From positions 787,501-851,500 of the forward strand of contig JAIGNY010002242.1 in assembly GCA_020152595.1 (NCBI GenBank): 64,000 bases of DNA, written 5' to 3'. The stretch is from Chiridota heheva. Lineage: Eukaryota > Echinodermata > Holothuroidea > Apodida > Chiridotidae. Position numbers and translations under genes: made by a program. This document shows positions 36,146 through 47,530 of the stretch, in pieces. Below the pieces are notes generated by a model. That model saw nothing but the letters and a program-made list of their open reading frames with translations. It had not been told where the DNA came from and searched no databases. Position 1 is the first letter of the stretch. The number at the start of each line of letters is the position of its first letter.

Positions 36146-36352
36146 ATACGCTTGCCCGTCACATGCTTGTTAACCAGCAAACATTTTGCTTTAACATATG
36201 ATCGAATGAGCTGCAACGTTTGCTGTAAAGATTTAGCTCATACAATCAGATGTTTGAAGCAAAGACAAATGTTTGGCGGTTAACGTCAAGCATGTGACAG
36301 GCATATGGCGTATGGCTTCGTGATGTAATTGATGAATAATCTTTACAGCAAA
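36146..36352. repeat. foldback (imperfect palindrome)
   Basis: The left arm, about 36146-36212, pairs with the right arm, about 36236-36313: both carry GTCACATGCTTG, TTAACC, AAACATTT and ATGAGCT in mirror order. Arms are 67-78 bp with an unpaired centre of about 23 bp. The centre contains TTTGCTGTAAAGATT (36219-36233), which has a perfect 15-bp inverted partner at 36338-36352. Probably a foldback-type MITE. Confidence 0.65.
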
Positions 36353-37660
36353 ACATGAATGTTTGAACTGATTAACGAAGGTAGCAAGCGTTACAGGTTT
36401 TTTCGTGCTAATGTCCAAATTTTATGAATAGATTATTAGATAATTCTCGGCAAAATCACTGCCATATTATATGGTAGATTGTACCCTGGATTTTACGCTA
36501 TTAAAAGTTAGTAATCAGTGGTTTTAGTATAGCATTATTTCATTCACAACATATTAAAGCTATTGATATATACATTCCCCAACGCAAAGACAGGTAAATC
36601 ATAATAAAATCCTCGATTTGAGAGCAACTTGCTAAATTTGAAATTGTGTATAGTTGTATAACAAGTCCCCACACAAAGATAACAAAATACCGATACCCCT
36701 CATCTTAAGCAGAAACATAATCTTTGAGAGTCTTTATTTTCGTAGATGCCTTTATATTTCGCTGAGCAAATCTCGTTTGATTCATTTCGAAGGTTTTTGT
36801 TGGACAGTTTTTCTGTGAAAAGCATGGCGTTAAAGGTCAACCTCTTTAGGTTTGCAGAAACAATACTCCTTCAGATGACAACCTATCGCTTTACATACCT
36901 AATCATTACGCATTATTGTTTTTAGAGGGGCGCTTTAAAGGATTTAGTAGATTGTGTTAAATGGCAGACTGAACATTTTGTATTTGAAGGCGCACTTAGC
37001 TATCAAACTTGTATTATTCCTATTTTCTTTTTTATCATGAAAATACAAACGAGAATTTTTGAAACTTTAATCTTCTAATCTTAACTCGGCTAGGCATGTA
37101 TCTAATCATTTCAAAACAAAGATCAAAACTGTTTACTTTTAGTAATTGTAGTTAATAGCATTGAGTATACTATCGGCCCTGATCAAAGTTAGAATAATGT
37201 GTCTATTTTTTATAGTACCTTCGATTGTTTGTTTAAATTACACAAACGAACCGCAAGTCTATAAAATAATTGATGTTTCTGAACTTCATCTAGAGATCTA
37301 GAGTCTAACAAATACATGTAGTAATTCTGTTGCCAAATAATTGTTGTCTTTAAACCTTGATTGTTTCCACTTCTTTTATTATATGACTAGAAAATAATGC
37401 ACGCTTGCTATTGGCGGATTAATACATTTTAATCCCTGAAAAGGTTGAATTGGTATATATTTAGAAGAAATAGCTTTTTATAGTTCTTCCTTTGAAAATA
37501 ACTTTTAATTACATGTGTCAATGCATAAACTACAGTCACTTTAACGTATTTTAATCCTGCAATCAATTTTACAATTTAATGCTTATGAGTTTAACAATGT
37601 GATGTATTGAAAATACGCAGAAACATATTTCATGAAACGGTTACGTAAGTTATTACTTAA
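36353..37660. other. intergenic, nothing recognised
   Basis: No gene or defined repeat. Confidence 0.4.
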
Positions 37661-37821
37661 CAGGTCCGTAGCCATGAATTTGAAAGGGGAGTTTGTTTTC
37701 ACATAATTGAGGAAAAAGCCTTGAAATTCCGGGTGCTTATTATTTTTTCAGATTTTAAGGGCACTTTCTCAACAAAAGGGGGTTCATTCGCACTGACGAG
37801 CCCCCGATGGCTACGGGCCTG
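37661..37821. mobile_element. 161-bp TIR element with 5-bp flanking repeat
   Basis: Ends are CAGGTCCGTAGCCAT (left) and CAGGCCCGTAGCCAT (right, minus strand), 14 of 15 bases alike. CTTAA flanks both sides (37656-37660 and 37822-37826). No open frame. CAGG ends recall hAT elements, but the flanking repeat is 5 bp, not 8, so the superfamily is open. Confidence 0.7.
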
Positions 37822-40496
37822 CTTAATCATTGATTTGTGATATTTGTGGTGTTAATTGTTTTATAGTTTAGTCAAGGCTTACGAACAGGGTTTCTTCTTT
37901 ATAATTCTATCTTATTGATGTCCCCAACGCAGAAAATGTTGACAATACCTAGTTATTTATTATATTATGTAACCTTTTAACAATAGGAAAACTCCCTCGA
38001 AAGTCAGTATGTGTCTATGTGAGATAGTTATTTCATTTCTTATGGCCCCTTTACCGTGTATCAGTGGAGAAATTGCTATTCTATTTAACATATAATTCAA
38101 TTTACCTAAACTGGGGGTGAAACAATAGTTTCCTGCCGTTAAGTGTGCAGCAAACCATAGTCAGTTGTATTATCACCAACGTATTTTTCTTATAAGAATA
38201 CCCTTTTCGTTCTACTTTTAGTCATGCAATGATTTTAAAATAGATTTGAAAAAGAAAGACATTTAAAATCACTGAAGTAAAATTTTAAAATCAGAATGCA
38301 ATAAGCAATATATTTCACAGTTTTAAAGACATACACATATTGTATAAGAGCACAAAGCTACAAGCACAATGTTTAATGAAGTTATTCTTTATCTTGTACT
38401 TCCACTTAAAAAAACATACATCATTCAGTAGAATAGTCCTTGAATCTGACAAATATAGCATATTTAATAACCAAATTGAGGATGTGAAAAAAGATTTACA
38501 ATTGTGAAGTAAAAACAGGACGACAACACCAAATTTACAAATAATTCTACAAATAATTCTTTATACTTTTATATGTTCTTAAACAGGATGCTTTGAATCA
38601 ATTTGGAAAAATAGCAGCATACGGGATTTCATGAATGAATATTCAAATAAACTCAAATAAGATGCTTTTGCTGTTGATGGTTATTTATCTTGATTATAAA
38701 ATCAGGAAGATGTCACAAGTCAATTGATACTACACGAATGAAAAGTGGCCATTCGGTCTCGTTACCTGCTGGTTCGGATTTGCCGTCACACCTCATCTTA
38801 TTGCATTACATGTCGTGTTGAATAACGCATTTACATTATTGATTGAAGCAAATATAGCCCAACTGTCATTGCAACTTAAGTTTTAGTTCCATACAAATTA
38901 TTTCAGGGTGTGGGGTTTATCAAAGATAGGATACTTCAGAATTTTATGATTCAAGAAAAGGTTAATTTCAGTAGGTTTTCTTTCAGCGTTTGTAGTATGT
39001 TTCCGAATTACCCATCTTCACTTCTTCCCCTAATTAAGAACATTTTGAAAGTTTTAATGTTTGACGTATTTCTACATGTACTATAGTATACCAAGGTCTC
39101 TAAATGAGGTTAAGTGATTTCCTTAATCAATTTATAAATCCAACGTTAGTAAACTGTAATTTAAAGAGGTATATTTTCAACTCTATACACTGAAAAGGGA
39201 TATTGGCCTCCTTGTTGATAGAACTTTGATAAATTAAGAAGTTCAATTTGCATTTTGTATCAATAGTTCCAAAATGTAAACATTTTTTAAACCTTTTAAA
39301 ATTAAAATGATTGATTATAGGAATAATGGATTTCATGTGGCAACAATCATTTCAAACATGTAAATGTTTTGAAATGTGGTTAACAACATCAGTAAGCTAT
39401 TGGTAAAGGGATATATTCTTCACTCCCCGCTCACTGAAAAGGGATATTTTTATTTCCCTCTAACATTTTGAAAATCGCCTTTAAAAAAAAAAAAGTTTTT
39501 ATTGTTCTACATTTGGTAAAAAATATTATTCAACTTCTATTAAATATTCATTTATAACATATTCGAAGTGCTTTACACAATCTAAACGTCAGAGCCATAC
39601 CGTCCAGTGTGCGTTATACAATAAATAAATAATGTTGTGAAGTAATTAGGATTCACCGAGGATGCGAATTGATATTAGTGAGCATTAAATAACTACACTT
39701 TGACCAACCAGAAAAGATATATCCAAGTACATGGAATGAACGATCACGGAGATTGTATTCCTTATGCATATCTCGTTCAAACATCTGCTTTCTGGTATGC
39801 GCACCCAATAACTATTCCAACATGTCCAATGCGCACGGCAGTGCAGTAAACAAGATTTACGATGGAAAAAGACGAATTCCATTTCCCTACAGTGTCCCTT
39901 TTATTATTAGGCCAACGTAATGCAACACCAGTTATAAGATGCTTATGCGCGGTGTGGTTATTACATCCACAGGTGTTGTTATTTATATAACGCACCATGT
40001 AGATTAATGCAAACAAATCAATTATTTATTCTGTAGGGCTTTTACTATATCTTTTAAAGAAGCTGTTACTATATATCATTTGATCTTTTTTTACAATTCT
40101 TGAAGAAGATTATTCTTGGCTCTTCGACTAACAAAACTTCATCACGACCCTTTGGCGGGAATTAATGGCAAGTTAAGCTATTTTCATTTAATTACATATC
40201 TAAAATCATTTTGCTTGTAGACATTTCTGAGATACGTAGTCTAATATCTTGTAAACAATTTTATAACATTTTCCTCAGACATCAAAGTTCTATAAAGTTC
40301 TTTGCCAAAAATTGTTTATGTAGTATCATAAACCTTTTTCAAAAAATTAACATGAAACATCACTGAGTACAAATATTGTTATGATGCATGCTTATTAGAA
40401 TTTTATGAAAAAATGAAGATACCACGAACCCATGTTAAATTAACGCTTGAAGCAATATGCAACATACTATTCCTATACGAAAACAAGCGCGTTTTC
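37822..40496. other. intergenic, nothing recognised
   Basis: About 2.7 kb. CACTGAAAAGGGATATT occurs twice (about 39189 and 39434) within a weak 245-bp direct duplication. No gene. Confidence 0.4.
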
Positions 40497-40772
40497 CTAC
40501 TGTATATCTCTTAAAGAAACTATTTTACGTTTCTTTTTCACTTGTTTGCACACTCTCGTAAAAGAAGATGACTGAAAAGTGCTTTTGGGTATACAGATTT
40601 CTCTTGAATTTCTTTGCCGGGAAGTAAAAGACAGTTGAGCTGTTATGCGTTGAGATTTGAATGGAGCTCTATAATCACGCGGGTGCGGCATGTTAGGGGA
40701 ACCTGGTACAGAAGAAGCTGTAATAGAACCACATAATCTTATTGAAGAACATCGTAATTGTATTACTTTCAA
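40497..40772 (-). CDS. uncharacterised ORF, possible last exon (weak)
   Basis: A 91-residue frame with mixed, non-repetitive composition. Serine- and arginine-rich in the middle and ending in a lysine-rich tail (KQVKKKRKIVSLRDIQ) before a stop at 40497. It reads more like protein than its neighbours do, and could be the C-terminal exon of a minus-strand gene. I found no convincing upstream exon and do not recognise the product. Confidence 0.22.
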   Translation of the reverse strand: MKVIQLRCSSIRLCGSITASSVPGSPNMPHPRDYRAPFKSQRITAQLSFTSRQRNSREICIPKSTFQSSSFTRVCKQVKKKRKIVSLRDIQ

Positions 40773-43402
40773 GTGTTTAAGAAGATTTAGAGAGGTATCA
40801 CTTATTAATCATCTCAACTTCAATCCCAAAGTTTGCAATATGTTCTTTAATAAGATTAGGAGAACACATGTCTGCATGTGGTAAACAAGACTGTTCCAAT
40901 TGTCTGGGTCTTTTCTGTTTCCCTGCAAGCCAAGGTAGTCTTACTAATGAAGTTTGAATTTAAAATTTCGAAAACAATAGAAAATAATGAACTTTAGCTT
41001 TAAAGCTTTGGCGAATATTGTTACTTAAACTTTCTCAGTCCAGTATATTTTCTGTAGTGCTCTTTCGAAGGCACTTTCTACGCTGTGCAATCTTCAGGTG
41101 ATCCGTAATATCCATTGCATTATGAGCGGACCGTAATTTACCAAATACATATTCATGGTTTTCCCGTATCTCCCTAATCTCCGCACATTTCAGGTCGAAA
41201 TATTGAGCAATTGTAAAAGAGATCGGTGTAGATATGAAAAACTGTCATGAATTATCGATGGAATTATTTCTTGTTTTGATTATTGGAAAACTTTCATACT
41301 TAAAACACCTTTCAGTACTTTCAAAATATACGAAAAATAAAATGGACCACTTGATCCATAGAATATGTATAAAACTGCTATTCTATTTAAAATTCAAAGA
41401 AATATATTTTAGAAAAACTGGCATTATTTAGAGAGATTCGTTACAAATTCAACCTTCAAAGATCCCAGCAAACAATTCATCTTAACTCGCAGCACAGTGA
41501 AGGAAATGCAGTAGTGTGAATTAGCCGTGACGGAAATGCAATTGTGTATGTGTATTTACATTGAGTGTGCAGACTTAAAACTTAAAAGAACTTTTAAAGT
41601 GCAAGAAGCTTGATGTTCAGCAAACTACAAAAAAAAAAAAACAAAACAATGCCGAAATCTAAAAGCCGTTTAGTGGCTGCTGCTTTACGGTTGTAACAAA
41701 CTTGGTCCTGTTTTTAAAACAGGAAGGAGGTGCATACAAATAAAGAGCAATAGCATTATTTCGTTAAAATTTCAAAAATAAAAATGCAACACTAAACACA
41801 GCACAGTAAGATGAATTGTGTTATTACCAATTATTGACTGACTTTGTCAATTCCAAGATCTAACACAACACTAAAATCGATTTCAAATGATATTCATGAC
41901 ATATATTTCCAACAAAGCATATACAAGTCCTGGATATTCCTTGTAGACAAAATATTTGCGTTCAGAAACAGCTCTCTTTAACTAATTATAATTGTAAAGT
42001 AGATAAGTATCTACAGATATACAACCAAAAACTAAACAGCATTACTTAAAGCCAACATACACTTACCAACTGTCTGTGTCCTTTTGAAAATACAATAGAT
42101 TCACGAAATTATAATTATAGTCATCCAACTGGTTTGTTGTGTGCTGATGTAATGGCAAATGAGTGCAACAAATTGGATATATATTCCATGTCTGCAGTCG
42201 TCTGTGAATAAATGGGGGAGCTATTTAAAAAAAAAAAAAAATCTAAACCTTACTCGAGTAAGTCCTAAACATATGCAAGAACAACTGCCGAGTTTTTCAG
42301 TGCTAGGCTATACAAGTTTTTAATCATTGATGTTTTCAAACGTTGTATGCATGTTATTGTTAAGAATTCTTAAAAATCTACATTTTTGTTACAGTTGTAA
42401 AGCAATTGGTTTTTACAAATCTGATTATATGCTCTCCTAGTTGTTAGTGTGTCCTGGTGCCTTTTTTGTTCCTTTTTTGTAAAAAAAATACGTGTAACTG
42501 TAATGCTCAGAAAGTTTGAAAATTTTGAAAATTAATTAACATTCAATATTACGCCAATGAAACTTGGTCATGATTCGGGAAACTTGACGTTTTTTTTTAT
42601 TCTCCTTGGAAACACGTTAAAATCCGTCAATGCTTAACGACCATTATGTGCCTCCGGGGTTTCAGGGCGTAAGTTTTAAGAGCGTACCCATACATTGTAG
42701 TGAGAACTTAAAACAGACTAATTATATGCGAAAGTATTGATGTACTTTTGCCAAACGCCGTCCGCACTTAAAAGTACAAATTCGACGAATAGTACATTTT
42801 CAATTTTAATTGAAAAGATGTTGGAAATTAGTTTAGATTTTCTTTATATGCTTCAGGGTCTAATTGAGCAGCTGTCAATATTGATCTTTCATTGAGACCA
42901 ATTGAGGAAATCTGCACTCTTTTGATATAAGCTGAAACTAAATATTTTACTTACGTGTTGGAAATTGTAAAAAATTTCGTAAGGAGGTAAAATACTAGAT
43001 CACAACTAAACGATGTTTGAAATCATTTTTGGATATACCGTAGGTATATGTTTCATGGTTTTATTTGCAGTCAGCTGAATATATGATCTTTCAAAGAACG
43101 AAGACCATTATTCAGAACCGATACTCCTATTATCAGATTATAAACTGCAATTATTGCTTTAATTTATTATCAATTTGTAAGCTGCAATTATTGGTTTCAT
43201 GTACAAACCTTAAATCATTCTGTTCTTATTCTGACGCGATATCTAAAAACACGTAAACCAAAAATATTCTTGTATAAGATATAATATTAAATAAGATATG
43301 TTATATCAAAATTCTAACTCAATAATGGCAACAAATAAATTATTATACTTTTAATGAAGCATTGTCTATCAAAGTGCATCCAGGAAAATATTTAAACTGG
43401 TC
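40773..43402. other. intergenic, nothing recognised
   Basis: About 2.6 kb. A-runs near 41628 and 42226 could be tails of old retroposed copies, but no matching head was recognised. Confidence 0.35.
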
Positions 43403-44730
43403 ATGACTACAGTTGTGACATCTCGAAGATTAGTTCCTAATCAGTTTTTGGTCAGTAATAGCACACCAGATCAGAAGAAGAACCGACTCCTGCAGTATGT
43501 GTATGCCAGGTCACGCACGCACCGAAGCTGTCTCAAGAACCTATTCTATTGGCAGAAATTTCATCCACACTTCCAGACTGTGCTGTTGGAGAGATTCACG
43601 GCAGTGGGGCTCAGTCAGACTCAAGGCTTGATAGTTAATTGCATTCGCAAATATTCAAAATATATAGTATCAAACATTGAATGCTATTGCGTTTCTTACT
43701 AAGTATAATAGAAACGTGAAAGTAAACCTCTCTGATTTTTTACCGAAGATGATAAACTCACCAAAGATGATAAACTCACAAGCAAGGACGAACAAAATGA
43801 AGAAGAAAGAATAAAACATTTAGAAACAATGAATCTTCTTATTGTTTTAACTATTGAATAAATTGGAACTGTCTAATTCACAGAGAGATATATCTGTTAA
43901 ATGATAAATGTGACACATTTCTTTAAATTTTGCTCAATTTTGAATTTTGCTTAAACAATTATCTTGAACTTTGTTTAAACATTATCAGACTTGTATTCGG
44001 ATAAATACAAAATCAGCTTGAAATTTCACACTGTATACTTTTGAAGATGCCGTTTTAAGAAATGTATTAGAAACTCAAATACAACTAGAACTGTTTTCAC
44101 ACATGAAGTGCGTGAAATCTCATGACGATGTAAGTGAAAATCAAATAGCCGCAAAGTATCACAGCTCGTAATCTAATCAATTAAACACACCTGTCCTTAA
44201 TTTGTTTGACAGTCGTGACTAACTCAAGTATCACCGAATAAGCTGCTTCCACATCCAAGTCAAACTGAATTTTACTGTTAGACGAAGGAACAGGATACGA
44301 GTATCCCGTCAAGGCTAAAAATGGCAAAATTGATTTTAAAAAATTCCAAATTGTGTAAACAGGTAAAAGGCAGTGTGTCGCTTTGCAAGATTCGGATAAT
44401 GAAATGCACCATTTACATTTTACGAATAATTTAGAAGAAATTGTAAGTGAGAAGAAATCTTTTACAACGGAAGGTACAATGAAAAAGCATATAATGTATG
44501 ATATTATCGAACAGTGCGAAATTCTTTCAAAGGCTTTTGACTCTAACGATAGTTTGCTCTCATTGAGCTTTAAAATATATTATGCTAATTTTAAAAGAAA
44601 CAGCAAAATTAATGTTGTCGAAAAAATTGGCACGTTTTTATTGCGTAATGAAAAATTCCGAGAGAAACCCCAATTTTTGGACACTTTATTTCCCAATACA
44701 ATTGGGTTATTTTTATTGATGAGCTTATGA
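43403..44730 (+). other. coding-like relics, unidentified
   Basis: Two open frames, 43403-43702 (99 codons from an ATG) and 44357-44730 (about 124 codons, no ATG near its start), have ordinary amino-acid composition and are less AT-biased than their flanks. The second reads QDSDNEMHHLHF and later KFREKPQFLDTLFP. They are in different frames with several hundred non-coding bases between. They may be pieces of an old mobile element or of an unrecognised gene. Confidence 0.2.
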
Positions 44731-45452
44731 AAACTACAATTTTTTTGCATTATGCCATTCACTGCAACAATACGTCAAAGACATATTGAGCCAATTCATA
44801 AACATAATCAAAGAGAATGGGTTTTGACATTGACCCCTTTTAAATCCAGCAAAGCTTATTTATTATGTTTGTGATTATATATGACGCAATCTGGCAATTG
44901 TATGTTATTTCTTTATCATAAAGAACTAATGCATAATCAGTCTGATTATTTCAAATGTTATGGGTACTTCAAATTACAACAGGCAATTGTCAATATTTGT
45001 ACTAAGCCTTACTGACATGGCGGTCAAAGAAGATGATGTCAATCTCCCGGTCTGAAAAAAAGAAGAAGTATGTTCCTTTGGACAAGAAGTTTATTATTAT
45101 TACATCCAAAACTATTGATGTCAATTCAAAACATGATACTTATGAAGTTTTAAAGAGGCATTGGATCGAAAAGTGAGGGCGTATAATCCTAGGTTCCCTA
45201 GAATAATCAAATACTTTTATTGCACACAGCGACACGGACTGTAATTAGTGCTACTAAATTCCGACACGAGTACACTAAATATGTACGTGATTCCCACTGA
45301 CTTATACTCGATGTATGAACAGGGAGGTGATAAGTTACTTCCCTGGCATGAGCATAACTGTAGCTAACGACAATAACAAACGGAGCGCGAGAGGAGACTC
45401 CTGTTTGTAGAATTCCATTTGATATTATCAGAAAAGTCACATCCACTCATTT
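44731..45452. other. intergenic, nothing recognised
   Basis: No gene or defined repeat before the TIR element. Confidence 0.4.
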
Positions 45453-46056
45453 CAGTTCGGTTCGTACCGCCGATCGGGGGACCTAATGGGCCCCCGATCG
45501 GAAGACTCAAGCATGCGCACTGAGCTTACAGTGATATATGGAAGCCGCCATTTTTATTGTGAAGTTTCAGTCATAGACGTTTATCAGTCGTTTCATTGAA
45601 GGTTTGTAGCAAAGTTTGTTTTGTTCATGTTTAATTTCGCGAATGTAAAATAACTTCGTTACCAACTTCGTTACTATCACGCAGTTATTCCTAAATAATG
45701 ATCACAATTCCACAAGATATTTCTCATAATTTCAGAAAACCTTGTTAAAGCGCGACTGCCTAATGGTAACACATAATAAGAATCCACTACTTTTCTTCAA
45801 ATTTTTCGAGAATCGCACGGTGAATTTGAAAAGCGCACGGTGGAAAGATAATTCATATGCCATTATATTAAATCGCGAAGAAAAATTTGAACCCTTCGCA
45901 GTGGTTGAGTTTCCCGCGCTCGAAATGTGTCTGATTCTTATCTTATCACTATACAAACTTTGAATTTGGATAAATGCATTGTAGGATATTTCTGTAAAGG
46001 ATCCCCCGATCAGGAGAACAAAACTGTTTTCTCGATCGGGGGTATGAACCAGACTG
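45453..46056. mobile_element. 604-bp TIR element with a hairpin at each end
   Basis: The left end, CAGTTCGGTTCGTACCGCCG, matches the right end read from the minus strand, CAGTCTGGTTCATACCCCCG, at 16 of 20 bases; the match continues through GATCG. CATTT flanks both ends (45448-45452 and 46057-46061). Just inside each end sits a GC-rich hairpin: a perfect 11-bp stem CCGATCGGGGG (45470-45480 with 45491-45501) and an 18-bp stem (46003-46020 with 46025-46042) that opens with CCCCCGATC. The interior includes GCATGCGCA and GCCGCCATTTT and a 73-codon frame (45742-45963) that I do not recognise. No transposase motif; probably non-autonomous, superfamily undetermined. Confidence 0.7.
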
Positions 46057-46269
46057 CATTTCTGGAGCTTTGCGGCCTTATATCATACCATTTAAGGTCC
46101 TTGTTGGTGTTATAAGAATTATATTTCATTTTCAACTGTAAGATAGATTTCAGGTAGAACATTCCAATCATTAACAACTGAAGAAATGTTAACGTAAAAT
46201 ATGTCCAAACGCGTGAGCTCTTTGTAGGTCTTAAATTCGTGTCCTCTGGTGATACTGCTTGGCTGTAGC
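46057..46269. other. short spacer between two mobile elements
   Basis: Unremarkable sequence; no gene. Confidence 0.4.
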
Positions 46270-46457
46270 CAGTGGCGGCGATTTCTGTTCAACATTGAAG
46301 GGGAAGGGGGCAACGAACCCAGCCAGTGATGTAGCCAGCCATATGGGCTTTATATAGCGTATTATTTTTAGGGGGTATAATGATATTCGTCCCTCAACAA
46401 AAGTATTGGGGGATATCCCCCCCCCCCTCCCCCATGGCCCTGGGATCGTCGTCTATG
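46270..46457. mobile_element. hAT-type MITE, copy 2 (inverted)
   Basis: Starts CAGTGGCGGCGATT and ends, read from the minus strand, CATAGACGACGATCC. It is the inverse of the copy at 21176-21376. Shared interior blocks: CAACATT near the CAGTGG end, TAGCCAGCCATAT, TTTATATA and a G/C-run (12 C in a row near 46420). Flanks GCTGTAGC (46262-46269) and GTTGTAAC (46458-46465) agree at 6 of 8 bases, a worn 8-bp target duplication. Confidence 0.8.
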
Positions 46458-47099
46458 GTTGTAACTTCAAAAACTTCCACTTTGTTTAATATCTTTCATA
46501 TACTTGATAACCTGCAACACATCACTTCTTAACCTCCTCTTCTCCAAAGAATAATTTGCGCGCACCTGGATAAAACGTCAGTCTGGGGTACCTTTAACAA
46601 GTTTAAGATGTACAACTATCGTCTACTTAAAACGGATGTGAAAAACATAGAAATGAATATTTCATTATTTTTGTATTTGAAGAAACTATGTCTATAATAA
46701 TAATCTATTTAGGGTTTTGTGACTTTCTTGTTCATGTTTATGTGTTCCGTATAAATAAACATTATTATGTAGTTTCGGTCAAACTGATGTAACACATAAA
46801 AGCGCATATGTGAACAGCAAGTAAGTACTATGTATTTATAATAAAATGTAAGCGAGTATATTATTCTTACTTTAAACGTGAATAAGTTGCCAATCAAACC
46901 GTCAAATGTAAATTAGACTGAACCATATGACGTTAGCATTTATTGATACATTATGAGGCATTTATATATCATTTCTTCCTTTCATGAATAATTTAGAAAA
47001 TGAACAATGAATGGATAATAAAACAAAGGAAATGCATAGGTGCTGTACAGTGTTGCATTTTGTATTAAAATTAACTTTAATTAATGTTGAAACAATATC
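46458..47099. other. intergenic, nothing recognised
   Basis: No gene or defined repeat. Confidence 0.4.
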
Positions 47100-47530
47100 A
47101 GGTCAGTCCTAAACTCAGGTCTGGTCAGTCCTAAACTGCTACTGATAACCATGTAATCAGTACTACCTGTCCATGGGTCGAGTGGTTGGCGACTAAACCG
47201 GCTCCCCCATACAGCTTGCTGGATAAGGAGGGTAGTGGATCCCCAGCAGAACCAAAAATAAAGCCTGTTAAAGGGCGGATGCCATGCACGAATACCTGCT
47301 GCCTTGCAGGAAGATACTGGTTTGTCAAAGGCTATCAGAGTAAGCTGTATGCAAACCGACAGAAGGCAAGGGGAAACCACTGCTGTATATTCCCAAGTAT
47401 AATCATGACGCTTCAAACACAGAATAAGAGTAACAGCGTGATGCATTTAGCTCTAGAAAGAAGTGACTGGAAGGCCATGATCGCCAATGTCTGTTTCAAA
47501 CTCGGCACCTAGAGAGAGAGAGATATTACG
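47100..47530 (+). repeat. repeat-like block, possible 3' end of a non-LTR retrotransposon
   Basis: A markedly less AT-rich block. It starts with a doubled GGTCAGTCCTAAACT and holds a 108-codon frame ending ALERSDWKAMIANVCFKLGT then stop, followed by (GA)n at about 47514-47523. Endonuclease/reverse-transcriptase proteins of several non-LTR clades end in a similar W-x-x-[LM]-[IV] segment after RD/RS. Only the last part would be present, with no reverse transcriptase motif. Could also be an unrelated dispersed repeat. Confidence 0.35.

Noticed and set aside
47081..47446. 121-residue minus-strand frame
   Set aside because: Overlaps the plus-strand frame that ends in a retrotransposon-like C-terminus; no domain or composition supports the minus strand.
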